In this document: positions 35,898 through 47,492 of the stretch, piece after piece
How positions within the stretch are numbered: the stretch's first letter is position 1
How the letters are laid out: each line of letters starts with the position of its first letter
Source of the DNA: Myrica gale
Taxonomy: Eukaryota > Streptophyta > Magnoliopsida > Fagales > Myricaceae
Reading direction: 5' to 3'
Assembly (NCBI GenBank): GCA_963930655.1
Contig: OZ005602.1
Location: 8,424,001 to 8,488,000, forward strand
DNA length: 64,000 nucleotides
Translations under genes and position numbers: made by a program
The notes under the pieces: generated by a model
Database searches by the model: none
The model's input: the letters and a program-made list of their open reading frames with translations, nothing else
What the model was told of the DNA's origin: nothing

Positions 35898-36520
35898 GTA
35901 TATAGGCCACATTGGAAAACTAGATGTTTCTAGCCGTTGGGGTTTGATCTGACAATATTACTGTTATACCGGTCAGCCACTTCATGTACAAGTCGACCGC
36001 TTCAACTAGTCGTTGCCCAAAGGTCATAAAATTTGAATTCGGTCAAATTTTTGTCCTATGTGCCTAGTCGACCGCTATAAATCATTTTTATCATCTACTA
36101 CAGCTGGTCGACCGCTTCGACCGCTACAATTCATTTTCATAGACCGCTACAGCTAAAAAGCCTTTTTTAACAATTTTGAAATCCCAATTTCAAAAACCAA
36201 CTTCCCAAAAGTATACCCAAAGTTTAGGAGTTTACAAAAGGATTGATTTTAAAACATTTAAGGCTCATTTTGGTTGTCAAACTTATTATAAGAAGATTAT
36301 GCACGGTTTGAAAAATATGCAAGTATGTGATTCAAATCCTTGTCAAAAGTGAAACTAAGAGTTACAAGGTTATACCCTATGGTCTTGCATCTTCTTGATC
36401 TTCAATCTTTTAGTCTTTGGCTCTTTGATAAAAATGATTTTGTCTTTGAAGATGTCCATTTTGTAAACTTAATCCATTTATTGAAATCATCAAAATATCG
36501 ATTGTGAACAAAAGCCAACA
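35898..36520 (-). repeat. copia family 1 LTR, truncated second copy
   Basis: Direct repeat of about 32864-33486, sharing 'tataggcc(t/a)cattggaaaactag', 'tcgaccgcttcaactagt' and 'aaatatcgattgtgaacaaaa'. It lacks the left half of the LTR. The left copy and this copy bracket the rDNA-derived segment. Confidence 0.7.
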
Positions 36521-36980
36521 GATTTGTAGTCTCGGGTGTCAATGAAATGTGTCGACACTAATCTTCAATGTGTCGACACCATGACACTTCAAAAATTGGT
36601 CTGGAATTGTTGTCTCGGGTGTCAGTACAATGTGTCGACACCATGAATTCATTATTCTAGAGTAAGTGCAATGTGTCGACACCATTCCTCAATGTGTTGA
36701 CAGTATCAATGCCGGAAAGAAAATTCTTCAACTTGAAAGTGTCCAAAACACTTCAACAATTCTTGAAACACCTACATTATGAAAAATTGATGTTATCAAC
36801 TTGTGAAATGTTGTTCAAGTACATTTAGATATATTTTTAGATAGAAAACCTCGAATTCTTGAAATAGATCTTTTAGAAAAGTGGATTGAAAAAATAAAAC
36901 TAAAAGCGTTCAAAACATAGAATTTTCGTTATCATCAAAATCAAATATAGATTGTTCAAAAAAACAACCTTGGGCTAACA
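36521..36980 (-). repeat. copia-like LTR family 2, right part
   Basis: Resumes the family 2 text (ccatgacacttcaaaaattg, then gtctggaatt) with four more GTGTCGACAC-type motifs, and ends near 'gggctaaca'. Together with 31265-32228 it forms one interrupted LTR. Confidence 0.5.
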
Positions 36981-37673
36981 CTAGCCTTTTATTTAAGCAT
37001 ATATTTTAAATTGAAGCCATTGATTAACATTTTAGTACAAAATTCGTATGATTTCTATATATATTTAAAAAGTAATGACAAATTTTCAAAGTGACAAAGG
37101 TAGAATTGAGAGCCAAATGAACCCTTCAAAATTTTCAATTAGAATGAAATTCGTTTGAAGGGCAATTCAGGTTCAATTTTTATGTGCTTATTCTTAAATT
37201 TATTTCTACAAAAAAAGATAATTTTGAAATAGGTAATAATTTTGTACGATTTCAAGTTAGAGTTTTAAAGTTATAATTTTTTTAAAGACAAACGTGCAAG
37301 TTGCCTCCATTATTAAACTAGCTCTAAATTATAGGATATTTTGATAAATTTTTGCCACGGTTTGAGAATAATTTTGACACTTAATTTCATTGGAGAAAAA
37401 ATTTTGAATTGTGGGTCTGAATTGTCATTTGAAGTATTTATACGAAAAAAATTTATAAGATGCAAGTTTTTTGACCTAGATACTCGGAGACTCCATCATA
37501 TGGCTTGAATTAGAAAAAGGCGATTTGAGTTTTGGTGTTGCGTGGCTAATTATACCAATAAAATCTTGACATAAAGCGTGATTATCAAACTCATTTGAGC
37601 CCGGTTTTTTTTAAACTTGTTTTCACCAAAAAAAACAATACATTACGTAGCCATGTAAAAAATAAATATTTTT
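36981..37673. other. intergenic, nothing recognised
   Basis: AT-rich sequence without a supported feature. Confidence 0.5.
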
Positions 37674-38097
37674 TATAGGCCATAATATGACTGGCCCAGC
37701 CCATCAAAAATACACTAGCTCGACTGTATTCCCGACCCAGCCCATTAGAAATACACCAGCCCGACTGTAGTCGTGATCCAGCCTATAAGCTCATTCAAAG
37801 CCCCGACCCGCACACATATGAATTCATCTCCTATATTCTCCCGCTCAGATACTTTCCCGCTCGGGTATTCAAAGAGTCTTAAGCCTCGTGCTGTTAAGGC
37901 CCCTTAGGACTCTAATCCCCCACATATAAATTGGCAGGTGTTCTCTTCATATTTTCTCAAGCTTTAATTGCTCTTCTAATACTCAAATATTCTTGAGATC
38001 TAACTTAGGCATCGGAGCATCCACTTTCGATGCCGCCCCTCCCTTTGTTCCATTTAAGGTCTGATCGGCTTTGGCTATTGGCGATTTTTGGCATCAT
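37674..38097 (+). repeat. 5' LTR of the Tat-like element
   Basis: Ends in 'aacttaggcatcggagc...' followed by ggcatcatcagttggccccgtttgtgggaa, resembling the LTR end and primer-binding region of plant gypsy elements whose leader reads 'TTGGCGCCGTCTGTGGGAA'. Exact borders were not fixed. Confidence 0.6.
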
Positions 38098-38639
38098 CAG
38101 TTGGCCCCGTTTGTGGGAATTTCTCAAAAAAAGCCACATTCAAACACTTTTACATTCACCACAAACAACCACCTACTTTACATCTCTCCGTCATCGCCAT
38201 GATTCCCCCCTTTGAAATACCAAACGACGACCAGCCACCTTGAGTCACGAACATAGAACTCGTCCCTAACAACAACAATGGGACAAACTCATATGTTGTC
38301 CCCAGCAATGACACATTGCTGGCCAACCTAGTTTAGACCGCGGAGAACTTGGCTCACCATATCAGCACGATCCAGTAGGCTAAACCTCCTTCGTCCCCTC
38401 CGCGTTCACTTATGTCTCATTCACAGGAAGAAACTGCAGACAACAACTCGACTCACCAATCTCCTCCCTAACAACATGGGGCGAGAGGCTAGCGGACCAC
38501 CTTCCACGAGCAGATGACTGGACAAAAGGAGCAGATACAGATCCTCCAGTAGAAGCTGAAAAAAGTGGAGAACCCTAAGACTGGCTATTCCTTCGTCTTG
38601 ACAAATGTTGACAGTTCCCCATTCGCAACGAAATAACTT

Positions 38640-40030
38640 GCATGCCCGTTGCCCCCACGCTTCCGACCACCCCAGATAGATCTAGTCAATGGCTCCAGCG
38701 ATACTTGTGACAACTTGGGAGATATTTTGTCTGCAGATGCACGTTCAATCGTATGCAGATGCACGTTCAATCGTATGCATATCTCATCCTCCGTCGTGCG
38801 TTCTCACTAACCCTAAAAGGAACAGCGCAACGATGGTTTTCTGGCCTACCAGTCAGGACCATCAAAGGCTTCGACATCCTCTGAACATAGTTCTTATGTC
38901 ACTTCATATCCAATCGACTGATCAAACGTTCGTCCTCTTACCTGTTCATAATTAAACATAACCATAAGGAAAGCTTGCGTAGTTACATAGCACGATACAA
39001 TCATGAAGCGGTCATGGTCTCCCAGGCTACAGACGAGGTCAAACTTATGGCGTTAATCACAGGCCTTCTACCGATCAATTTCCTTAAAACCCACATGAGG
39101 AAAGCCCCAAGGTAATACCTCCTGACAAGCAGGGGAATCGAGGACATGTTTGTTGCACGGCTACAGGGGAAAAGAGACATCGTGACGCCGACCATACCCA
39201 TCGCCGAGATCAACGACAACGGATTGAAAAGAGATCGCCCACTGCGGCATGTGAGACTCGAACAACCACCTCCTGGGCGACGTCCCTTCACGACTCTCAA
39301 CGCTGACCCTCAAGAAATCCTGATGCATATAAAACAGGACACGAGCGTCAAATGACCTTCTAAACTAAGAACTCTGCCAGAACAACAAAACCAGAACAAG
39401 TATTATGAATTGCATGAAGACCACATACACAACACGGACAATTGCTTTGAGCTTAAATGAAAAATCGAGTTTTTGCTCTAGCAAGAAAAGTTACGATGGT
39501 TCATATTGGAACACGCGCTCTCCGATGAAACCGACCTAAAAAACGCTCTCTACACAAAGATCAACAACCTGCCACAAACCACTTGTCCACACCAACAAAT
39601 TTAACTCCACCTCCTCAAAGAGGAAAAGTCCTCACAATCACAGGGGGCTCAACATTGGCGGCTCTAGCAGTAGTGCACAAAAGAATTATGTACGGTAAGC
39701 ACAATATCAATAAGTCTTCCTGGCAGAACAATACCCCAAGCGACCTCCCATGGAGGAAATTCCCATCACCTTCACAGAAGCTGACGCATGAGGGATCATT
39801 CAACCTCACAATGATGCTCTTATTATTGCAGTCATAATTTCTAACTTTATTGTTAGGCTCGTGCTTGTCGACAATGGCAGCTCAGCTGATATAATCTTCT
39901 CCGAGGCTTATGACCAGCTCAGCATAAAAGAATCCCCCCTTGTCTCATGCGACGCTGACCTGTTCGGGTTTGCTAGAGAATGAGTCAACCCATTGGGTAA
40001 GGTGCGGTTGTCAATAACCATGGGAGCTAG
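38640..40030 (+). pseudogene. Tat-like gag and aspartic protease remnant
   Basis: The gag core reads AFSLTLKGTAQRWFSGLPVR, TIKGFDIL, then SYIARYNHEAVMVSQATDEV, KLMALITGL (about 38785-39075). A gag C-terminal motif YYELHEDHIHNTDNCFELK follows (39403-39459), compared with the 'YCEFHRDHGHNTEDC' family form. A protease-like segment VLVDNGSSADIIFSEAYDQL lies near 39860-39920, with the catalytic-type D-(N/G)-G-S block. Several stops and frameshifts break it. Coding evidence then ends at about 40030. Confidence 0.78.
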
Positions 40031-40585
40031 AATGTAATACTCATGCCTCTACAACTGTCACACAAGGAGCTAGAACGTCATCTGGGGCTCGAAATCATGT
40101 TCGTCGATGCCTGTTGAAGTGACCAACATACAAAAAAAGCAAAATTCAAGTAACGTGGTGCGAGTAGACCGAAATAGTATGGCGCAATTTAAATCAAGAT
40201 GACCAGTCCATCAATGACATGTTAGGAAGTGCAATCCAACAAAATGATAATGTCCTAGTTGGGATGATTCGAAACTAAAGTGACACCCATAACACCAAGG
40301 GCACAAAAGATCACACCAGGATCACAGAAGAACTCTAGTTGCCAAGGGAGCATCGTTACCACATCACAACGCACAACACCACCAGCCAAGTCACACCACT
40401 AGGGTGCAGAAACAAAGAAGCACCGTAAGATCGAAAAAATTAACAGTCCCAATGTCATAATTAGATACAGTCCCGCGATACCCCCAAAATAATAATAGAA
40501 AAAGGTATGCAACACCACAACAATTGCTTAATCTTCTGGAGCATAAACGACCTTAGTAGGTGTCATGAACTTTTCTCCTCTTGAT

Positions 40586-43192
40586 TCAAAGTCGGGCGGC
40601 CCAACATTTGATTTTTTTCCCTAAGAAGTCGGTGTCATTTGACCTTCGAGACTCCTCTGATATCACTATCAAGGACATTTCTTTTTGGTCGATAGAGACT
40701 GACAATGCGTCCGCAACAGGAGGGTCAACAAGGGAAATCTCTGGAATGAGGGATAGTGAGTTGGCAGATATAGGAACTGAGACAACCCCACTGGTTCCTT
40801 CCTCCTTGACCACAACTTCAAGGTTGGCTCCCCCAAACTCCGTGTCTGGTACTTCTGCAGCCAAAGGAGAACCACCTTGGCACCAACCTCTTCAGCATAG
40901 TGTTCAGTCTTTAAGTCTAACAAGTCCACACCAGGGAACTTATCCCCGACCCCCTCCACCAACATCTTGAAGCTGGAGTATAAGACCGTCGACCACTCAA
41001 CCAGAAGATTCAACTCAGCTAGCATTAGCTTGTGATGTTATTTTTGCAATTTGCACTTATAAGCATTCACGTCAACTAGAGATTTTGCCAGTTGCATCTA
41101 CAGCTTATCCCCCCTTGCAGAAGCATGTAGGCAGTCCCAAGTGGCACCTTCCCACGAAAAATTCTTCGTTGCTACCTCACTGGCCAACTCCAATCTTTTG
41201 TCCTTGGCTAGACCCCCCTTCCTCAATTGCACAACCTCCAAAATGCTTGCCTTCAACTCTACTTCCAGTCTCAGTCGATCTGACCGCTGCTGTGCCAACT
41301 CAATGTATAGTTGTTCCTTCCTAGCAATGCTAGTCGTGTGCTGGGACATTAGCCCACTTACCTCAGACTTTAAAGCACAAACTTGCGTGCATAGGGAACC
41401 ACAACACCCTGGACGTCGTTCTTCTCTTCTTCGAGCTCCCGGAGCAATTACTAGAAAGCAGTATAATGTGACATGATAGAAGCCCGCTCAGATTGCAACC
41501 CCGTAGCAGCTGCGCAAAAATCACGTATTAGCCTTTGAAGCAACTGACTCGCGATAGACGCAAGTCCTGAAAACTTCGACATCACTTTTTCCACTTGCCC
41601 AAACACCTCCAGGATAAGATCAGCACCGACATCAGCACCGGCCTGAACTGTCTCACTAAGACCTCCCTCATCAGTTCTCCTCGAAAGGATCACTAGCGAT
41701 GGCAACCGCTTTGGACTTTCTATGGGCTGAACAAAAGGGCCAGCTACTCCGCCCTGACTTTGCATAGCTGCCACTGTGTCTTGTGGCTCAAAGAATAGCT
41801 TCTTCTTGGAAGAAGTGGGGGGATGATTCCCTGGTGTTGCCACAAGCGCTACCGAGCTGCTCAGGTAATCGGCGAGCCTTTTTCCTTGTCCTGTGAGTGA
41901 GAGATTTCCTACCCTCCTCCTCTCCCTTTGTTTCCTCCTAGTTCGATAACGCAAGCCGCCCCTTACTCAAGCTGGTCTGGGGATTGCTCGACGAGGCACC
42001 AACAAGAGCTAGAACTTCCTTTATCACTTCCACGCCATTACTGTTTGATGAGGGGTGATACGACCCTCGATGGTGTAGACACAACCCTTCGACAAGCCGC
42101 AACAGACCTGGTCTCACGATCAGAGTGGATCTGAACAACTTACCCCCTCTGAGCTTCAACATCAACACATCGACAAATCTAACTACATCAACACACTGAG
42201 ACAGACCACCCCCATTCTGGAGCTATAACCACACCCGATACAAAAACACAACCCACCTCGACTAACAACAGTATACAATTCACTACAACAGCAGCAGAGG
42301 AATCACAAGGGCATACAACGTCAAATAAGAATAGATCACAAAGACTCACCAGTTGAAGCCCCGGTCTCCAGAGGAAGCAGAAATTCGGTTATGTCCTAGG
42401 GCTTGCCTGCCGTGGCCCGTTTAATAATCAAATGTTCCTTCGGGGTCAGATTCGGCGCTTGTCGGACAGTACCATGGCACCCCACCAAATGACAAGTTAT
42501 ACAATGTGCGTGAAAGAAAACAGGAATAAAGAATAATAAACATTACCCTAAGCAAAAGGCACTCCCCAAGTGTGGTGAACCCTAACGAGATTTTCCTCTC
42601 CCAAAGGGTATTTCCATCCTTCAACAGACATGAAAAGAACTTTTGGTGCATCCCGTATTGTTATAAGGGAGATGACTAAACAAAGTGTGTCGATCCCGAG
42701 CATGAAAGTAACTCATGTCGTTCTCGCTCGTCTGTAACTTATAGCACCAGACAAACTTCCACCAGGCGAAGGTGTTCTCCTCTTAAAATAGTTTCTCCCA
42801 TAGGGTGAATATAATCACCAACTATTAGGAGGTAGCTGAAAAGGACACAAGGAAAACCACCATAATAGTTGTCGCATGTTCCTAGTCAGCAGAAATCAAG
42901 CTCCCGCATGTAATACCTCTTCAAAAAAGGCGATCTCATCCCCTTCGGGACACACCACTCTCTCCTTGTATTCCAGCGCCCTAAACACTACGGTGGGAGG
43001 GACATAGTACTTGAGCCTTAACTCGGCTAAATGGGCCAAGGTGCGATCAGATACCCATTGAGACGCAGGCACATTTCCCTGAGACACAAGTACCTTTCTC
43101 TTAGACGTCGGGTTTCCTTCAGCCCCCATAACCCCAAAACCAAACGAGGCCATCGGACACGAATCCCTCACAAGGTAACTCAACAATGTCAA
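40586..43192 (-). pseudogene. antisense Transposase_28/coiled-coil accessory frame of the Tat-like element
   Basis: The minus strand begins MTLLSYLVRDSCPMASFGFG and reaches LAELRLKYYVPPTVVFRALE, YKERVVCPEGDEIAFFEEVL, the N-terminal motif of PF04195. Downstream pieces at 41954-41451, 41349-41098 (LYIELAQQRSDRLRLEVELK, coiled coil) and 41025-40586 follow in shifting frames. The middle of the PF04195 domain (about 42.2-42.9 kb) is eroded. It is the same family as the plus-strand region at 25.6-29.2 kb. Confidence 0.68.
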
Positions 43193-43688
43193 AAAATAGA
43201 CGTCAAAGACAAGTGTTGGGCACTACGGAAAGAAATGATAAAACTCTAGCCTGATGACTTGCAGAGCACTCAAGTCGGTAGATGTCCCCTCACCTGCCTA
43301 CTCGCCTTTATTTAAAAAAAAAGAGACTCAAAAGGATGGGGTCAAATAACGGGCGAGTGCCTCGCTGCCTGACGACCTCAGTTTGCCTTTCTCGAAAGTA
43401 TCTCAAAGCCAGGCCAACACCAGAGGAGCCCAAAGACAGGTAAGGCCTGATTCCAACCAGTTGACTCCCATCGTTCGAGCAATCTTCACCGTGGTTCACA
43501 TGCATCCCTCAACCCTTCAGTGACTGGAACCCTTGCAGGATCAGGCAAGCCTCACACCCCACGGTCCAAGGCCCAGTACGAAGCTCTCCTCATAGGCCAG
43601 GAACTTAAAGGTCCACCCTGATAAGCCATAATAGCAACCAATTCGGATAACCTCTACTGGCTTAATTTTTTTAAAAGAGGGGAACTAT

Positions 43689-44000
43689 TGATGAGCCATA
43701 ATATGACCGGCCCAGCCCATCAGAAAATACACCAGCCCGACTGTAGTCCAGACCCAACCCATAAGGGTATTCATAGCCCATGCCTGCACACATATGAATT
43801 CATCTCCTCTATTCTCCCGCTCAGATACTTTCCTGCTCGGGTATTCAAGGAGTCCTAAGACTCGCGATGTTAAGGCCCCCTTAGGACTCTAATCCCCCTA
43901 CATATAAATAGGCAGGCATTCTCTTCATTTTTTTCTCAAGCTTTGATATCGCTTTGACATCGCTCTTCTAATACTCAAATCTTCTTGAGATCTAACTTAT
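43689..44000 (+). repeat. 3' LTR of the Tat-like element
   Basis: Homologous to the left LTR from 'gagccataatatgacc' to 'gagatctaactta', where homology stops, so it is truncated. It contains a TATA-like acatataaatagg at about 43909. Confidence 0.65.
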
Positions 44001-44345
44001 AGACAGCTTACTTGTACTATATAAAAGCTACTCTTGTATAGTTTATACACTAACAAAAATACAATTTTGCTTCTCCTATTCTTGTTCTTCACTTGTTTCA
44101 ACAATTATGATCTAATGGCCCAGGTGTAGGTGAAGTTTCAACACATGCATACTCTAAGGAAGGTAAGTGGAAAAGGTTATTCTCAAAAATTGGATGAAAC
44201 TTAGCATAAGAATTTATGATTAGTCATTTATCACTAAGCATGTCATGAGCATTTGCATGAATTTTCTGAAAAAAATAGAATGAATTTTTTTTATGCAAAT
44301 GGTATAAGATGATTTATTATGGACTAGTTAGGTATGCTGCAAAAA
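44001..44345. other. intergenic, possible LTR tail
   Basis: 'actatataaaagctactc' and the following T/C-rich run resemble a retroelement TATA and leader, but no partner is visible. Confidence 0.3.
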
Positions 44346-44352
44346 TTAATGT

Positions 44353-44655
44353 TAAGGGCATGTTCGGTTGAGTGTTTTTTTTAGGATTTGCATCCTACTT
44401 TTATATTTACATGTCAAACATCACAAAACACATGCATTCCAATACAACATTTTATTACTTTTACAAACATAAATCCATTTTAATAACTTCTGCATGTATG
44501 TCAATACAACAATTTATTACTTTTTTTACAAACATAAATCCATTTTAATAACTTCTACATGTATGTCAATACAACTTTAACATCACCCAAATATTCACAA
44601 TTTTATCAGAATCCTACAAATTTCTTCCAAACGAACATCACCTAAGTTAAAACAT
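44353..44655. repeat. MITE-like element with a 67-bp internal duplication
   Basis: The left edge gggcatgttcggttgag is weakly inverted against the right edge ttccaaacgaacatcacc. Inside, 'tttattactttt...acaaacataaatccattttaataacttct' plus 'catgtatgtcaatacaac' is repeated in tandem at about 44447 and 44510. Confidence 0.4.
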
Positions 44656-44839
44656 TTCTGCATTCATCGAGTCGAGTGTACACTACAAGAAAAAACACTT
44701 TGGGTGACAAAAAAAATTATCACCCAAAGTACAAATTTCGCCACCTAAGGTTTTGGGTGACAAAACCGGGTTGTCACCCGCTTTGTCACCTAAAGCCTGT
44801 CAGCGAATGTTTTGGGTGACGATTTTCGTGTTTTATCAC

Positions 44840-45200
44840 TAAAACCCGTTCGGACGGTTTATAATACCGTCCGAACGTTTTGGTGCAATACTGACGAAAT
44901 TCAAAATCGTCATGCCCAGTACAGTCCACCCTTTCACATGAGTTGTGCGAACGTTCTCACAGCTCATGTGAACGATTAATCCAATGCAACGAAACTACAT
45001 TTTGTCACGCAATAAACGTCTGCACCGTTGTATATTAACGTCCGAACGCTTATGTGAATATGTCCGGACGTATTCATAAAGACGTCCTTACCGTAGTTTC
45101 ATTATAACGAAATTTATTTTTTCATCTGAGAACGCGGTTCGAACCTTTACGTATACAGTTCGGACTAGTTGTACGTTGCACACGTTCGAACGTTTGGTTT
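44840..45200. repeat. CACTA left subterminal repeat cluster
   Basis: Many short copies of CGTCCGAAC and its inverse GTTCGGACG, often in facing pairs (for example gttcggacggtttataatac followed by cgtccgaacg at 44848-44882). It continues after the gypsy insert at about 48284-48400. In En/Spm such subterminal motifs are TnpA binding sites; that role here is inference. Confidence 0.85.
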
Positions 45201-45244
45201 ATCGTGCGCATGGTTTCTTATTTTAAGAACGTGTGGACGTTATA

Positions 45245-46029
45245 TGATGAGAATCCGAGCAAGGTTTCAAATGAGCTAGTTCAAGTTCCCGTAGAGCCGG
45301 TTACGAGAGAACGAGACAAGAAGTTCAAGGATGGAATCGACGAACTCATTCAAGAGATATGGGCTCAAGCAAAGTCATGGAGGCCCATTAAAGATGATCC
45401 ACATTCTAGAAGGATCCGGTCAAGAGTTATTTTTGGGTCTATTCTAGAAGAATCGGATTGCATGGCTATTCTAAGGGCCAAATCCTTTCCTTTCATGGTC
45501 TTTTGATCATTTCCTAATTTTTAGGAATAATTGATTTGAATTTGAATTCAAATCAAATGATAGTTTATCCATTATCCTAATTTTTAGGAATATTTGATTT
45601 GAATTTGAATTCAAATCAAATGCTAGTTTATCCCTTTTAATTAGCCGGATTTTTAGGAGAATTTAATTTCTTTCAAATTTGAATTAGTTTCCCTTTTTAA
45701 TTAGAATCCTATTCTTGGAGGGATGTTCCAAGTATATTTAAAGGGCCTTTGGGCATGTAGAAGACACACAACTTGGAGATTAATATTATTTGAGAGGTCT
45801 TGTGATTCTCTTTGGATCTTTGAAGAACTTCTCGAACTTATCGGGATTTCCCGTTGCGTTCAACTCGACTTATCAAACGGATTTTCATCCTCGTTTATGG
45901 CGTCATCACCATACCGAGGTTCTTGCTTTCCTAAGCAACGGGTCGAGGTTCCACTCGAATCCATTCTAGAAACGATCTTGGGTTCCCTATAGTTGTCGGG
46001 TCTCGTCACTCTTGGCGAGGTTCACATCA
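45245..46029 (+). repeat. left LTR of the gag-only gypsy element
   Basis: Starts TGATGAGAATCC and ends TTCACATCA. The 5' third is an open frame reading ENPSKVSNELVQVPVEPVTR then ERDKKFKDGIDELIQEIWAQ, which resembles the C-terminal tail of gypsy pol ('P.GPITRARAKK.K..'). Two 63-bp-spaced copies of 'cctaatttttaggaata' and a 'gatttgaatttgaattcaaa' palindromic tract lie at about 45513-45632. Confidence 0.92.
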
Positions 46030-46031
46030 TT

Positions 46032-46043
46032 TGGTATCAGAGC
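46032..46043 (+). other. primer-binding site (initiator Met-tRNA type)
   Basis: TGGTATCAGAGC lies three bases after the left LTR. It is complementary to the 3' end of plant initiator methionine tRNA and is the usual PBS of many plant LTR retrotransposons. Confidence 0.9.
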
Positions 46044-46340
46044 TTTGGTTCTAGTTCGGGTTTGCATATCCTTTAAATTTCGTTTCTTTGTTTTTTTTTT
46101 CTTCTCTAATTCGTTCACACCATCTATCTGTTCTTAGCCGAATTTCCGAAAAAAAAAATTTCCGAAAATCTCATTTATTGAGGTTCCTGTTATTCTGAAA
46201 TTCACCCCACCCCAAAGCCCTATTATTTTGAGTGAAACACGAGTGACGAGTGATCTCTATTCTTGAGTGTAAACATGTCAGGGAGCGATTTGGGAGGTCC
46301 TTGTTAGTTCTTTCGTTCTAACATTGTTTTTGCAGCAATA

Positions 46341-47323
46341 ATGTCTCGTGATAGTGGAAAGAGCGTTGCCAGCAATGATACGAGCCTTGCTGAACATAAA
46401 TTACTTATGGAGGCCTTGGTGAGTCGACTGGAGAAATCTCTGAAGGCGCAAATAGAGTTAGTACACGAGACGGTGGAGCGCTCAAACGAACGGATAGCTC
46501 AGCTGGAGACGAAGCAACCCCAAAATGGCCCCAACTTCCGTAGAAGGGAGAGAGCACCACGGAGGGAGGAAAGGGAGGACGAAGAAGAGCCTTATAGATC
46601 TGAATTTGAGGAGGAAGAGGACCGTGATTCTCATGTTGGCTATAGGAGATATGGAGGGCGAAGAGAAGCTAGGAATCGAGAAGATAACAACTTGAGTGGA
46701 ATTAAGATGAAGATTCCGTCTTTTCAAGGTAGATCTGATCCGGAAGCCTATCTTGAGTGGGAGAAAAAGATGGAGTTCGTGTTTGATTGCCACAACTACT
46801 CCGAAACAAAGAAGGTAAAATTAGCCGTCATTGAATTTTCTGAGTATGCTATAACTTGGTGGGATCAACTTGTGATAAGTAGGAGCGGAATAGAGAACGA
46901 CCAATAGAGACGTGGTAGGCTATGAAGGCGGTCATGAGAAAACGGTTCGTTCCAAGCAACTACCACCGAGAGTTGTACAAAAAGCGACTAGATCTTAGAC
47001 CGGGAAGCCGGATTGTAGCGGACTACCAAAAGGAGACGTATGAGTCACAAACGTCCAAATCTGAGATCAAGCAACTTCACCAACGTCGGGATTCATTTGA
47101 GCAGCAGTCACAAAACGCCCCCAAACTCTGTAGCCGAGAATTCCGTGAGGCATTCCTGGAGTGGGAGAAGAAGATAGACTTCATGTTTGCTCGTAACAAA
47201 TCTGAGCTGAAGCCCATGAATGTCAGCGACGTACCGAGGATTATTGCATCGTTGCCAAAAATAATGATTCCACCGCTGACAACCTGCTACAATTGGAGGA
47301 AATTTCCGTGGAGGATCATTTAG
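46341..47323 (+). pseudogene. gypsy gag
   Basis: The first frame (46341-46907) encodes MSRDSGKSVASNDTS, a coiled-coil stretch, an acidic/basic charged region, and the gag core IKMKIPSFQGRSDPEAYLEW, EKKMEFVFDCHNYSETKKVK, ITWWDQLV. A TAG near 46905 breaks it. Gag then continues (METW-like, MKAVMRKRFVPSNYHRELYK) at 46922 and degrades: a second short 'AFLEWEKKIDFMFARN' motif at about 47150 looks like a partial duplication of the gag core. No CCHC knuckle is seen. Gag would form the virus-like particle of the element. Confidence 0.82.
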
Positions 47324-47492
47324 CTCCTGAGGCATTACCATTGGCGGCAAGCAAAGCTTTGAAACCGACGCAAGTATATGAGGATCCATATGTTCCGGAA
47401 TATGAGGTTGTCATTCCCGAAGAAACACCATATGACGCTCCTTTTGATGTCTGCGATGATTTGAGGACAAATCACTTTCAAGAGGAGGGGAA

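Larger units (their letters stand above)
37674..44000 (+). mobile_element. Tat-like gypsy element: LTR, gag, protease, antisense accessory frame, LTR
   Basis: Left (37674-about 38097) and right (43689-about 44000) LTRs share 'ataatatgac(t/c)ggcccagcccatca', 'cacacatatgaattcatctc' and 'ctcccgctcagatactttcc'. The right LTR starts TGATGAGCC after a purine-rich aaaagaggggaac tract. Gag and protease lie in sense (38.7-40.0 kb). RT, RNase H and integrase are absent. 40.59-43.19 kb carries Transposase_28-type coding sequence in antisense, as in Tat-lineage elements. The element is internally deleted and non-autonomous. Confidence 0.72.

Noticed and set aside
32030..36700. GTGTCGACAC copies as a CRISPR-like array
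   Set aside because: Spacing is irregular, the repeats are only 10 bp, they lie in an LTR, and the genome is eukaryotic.
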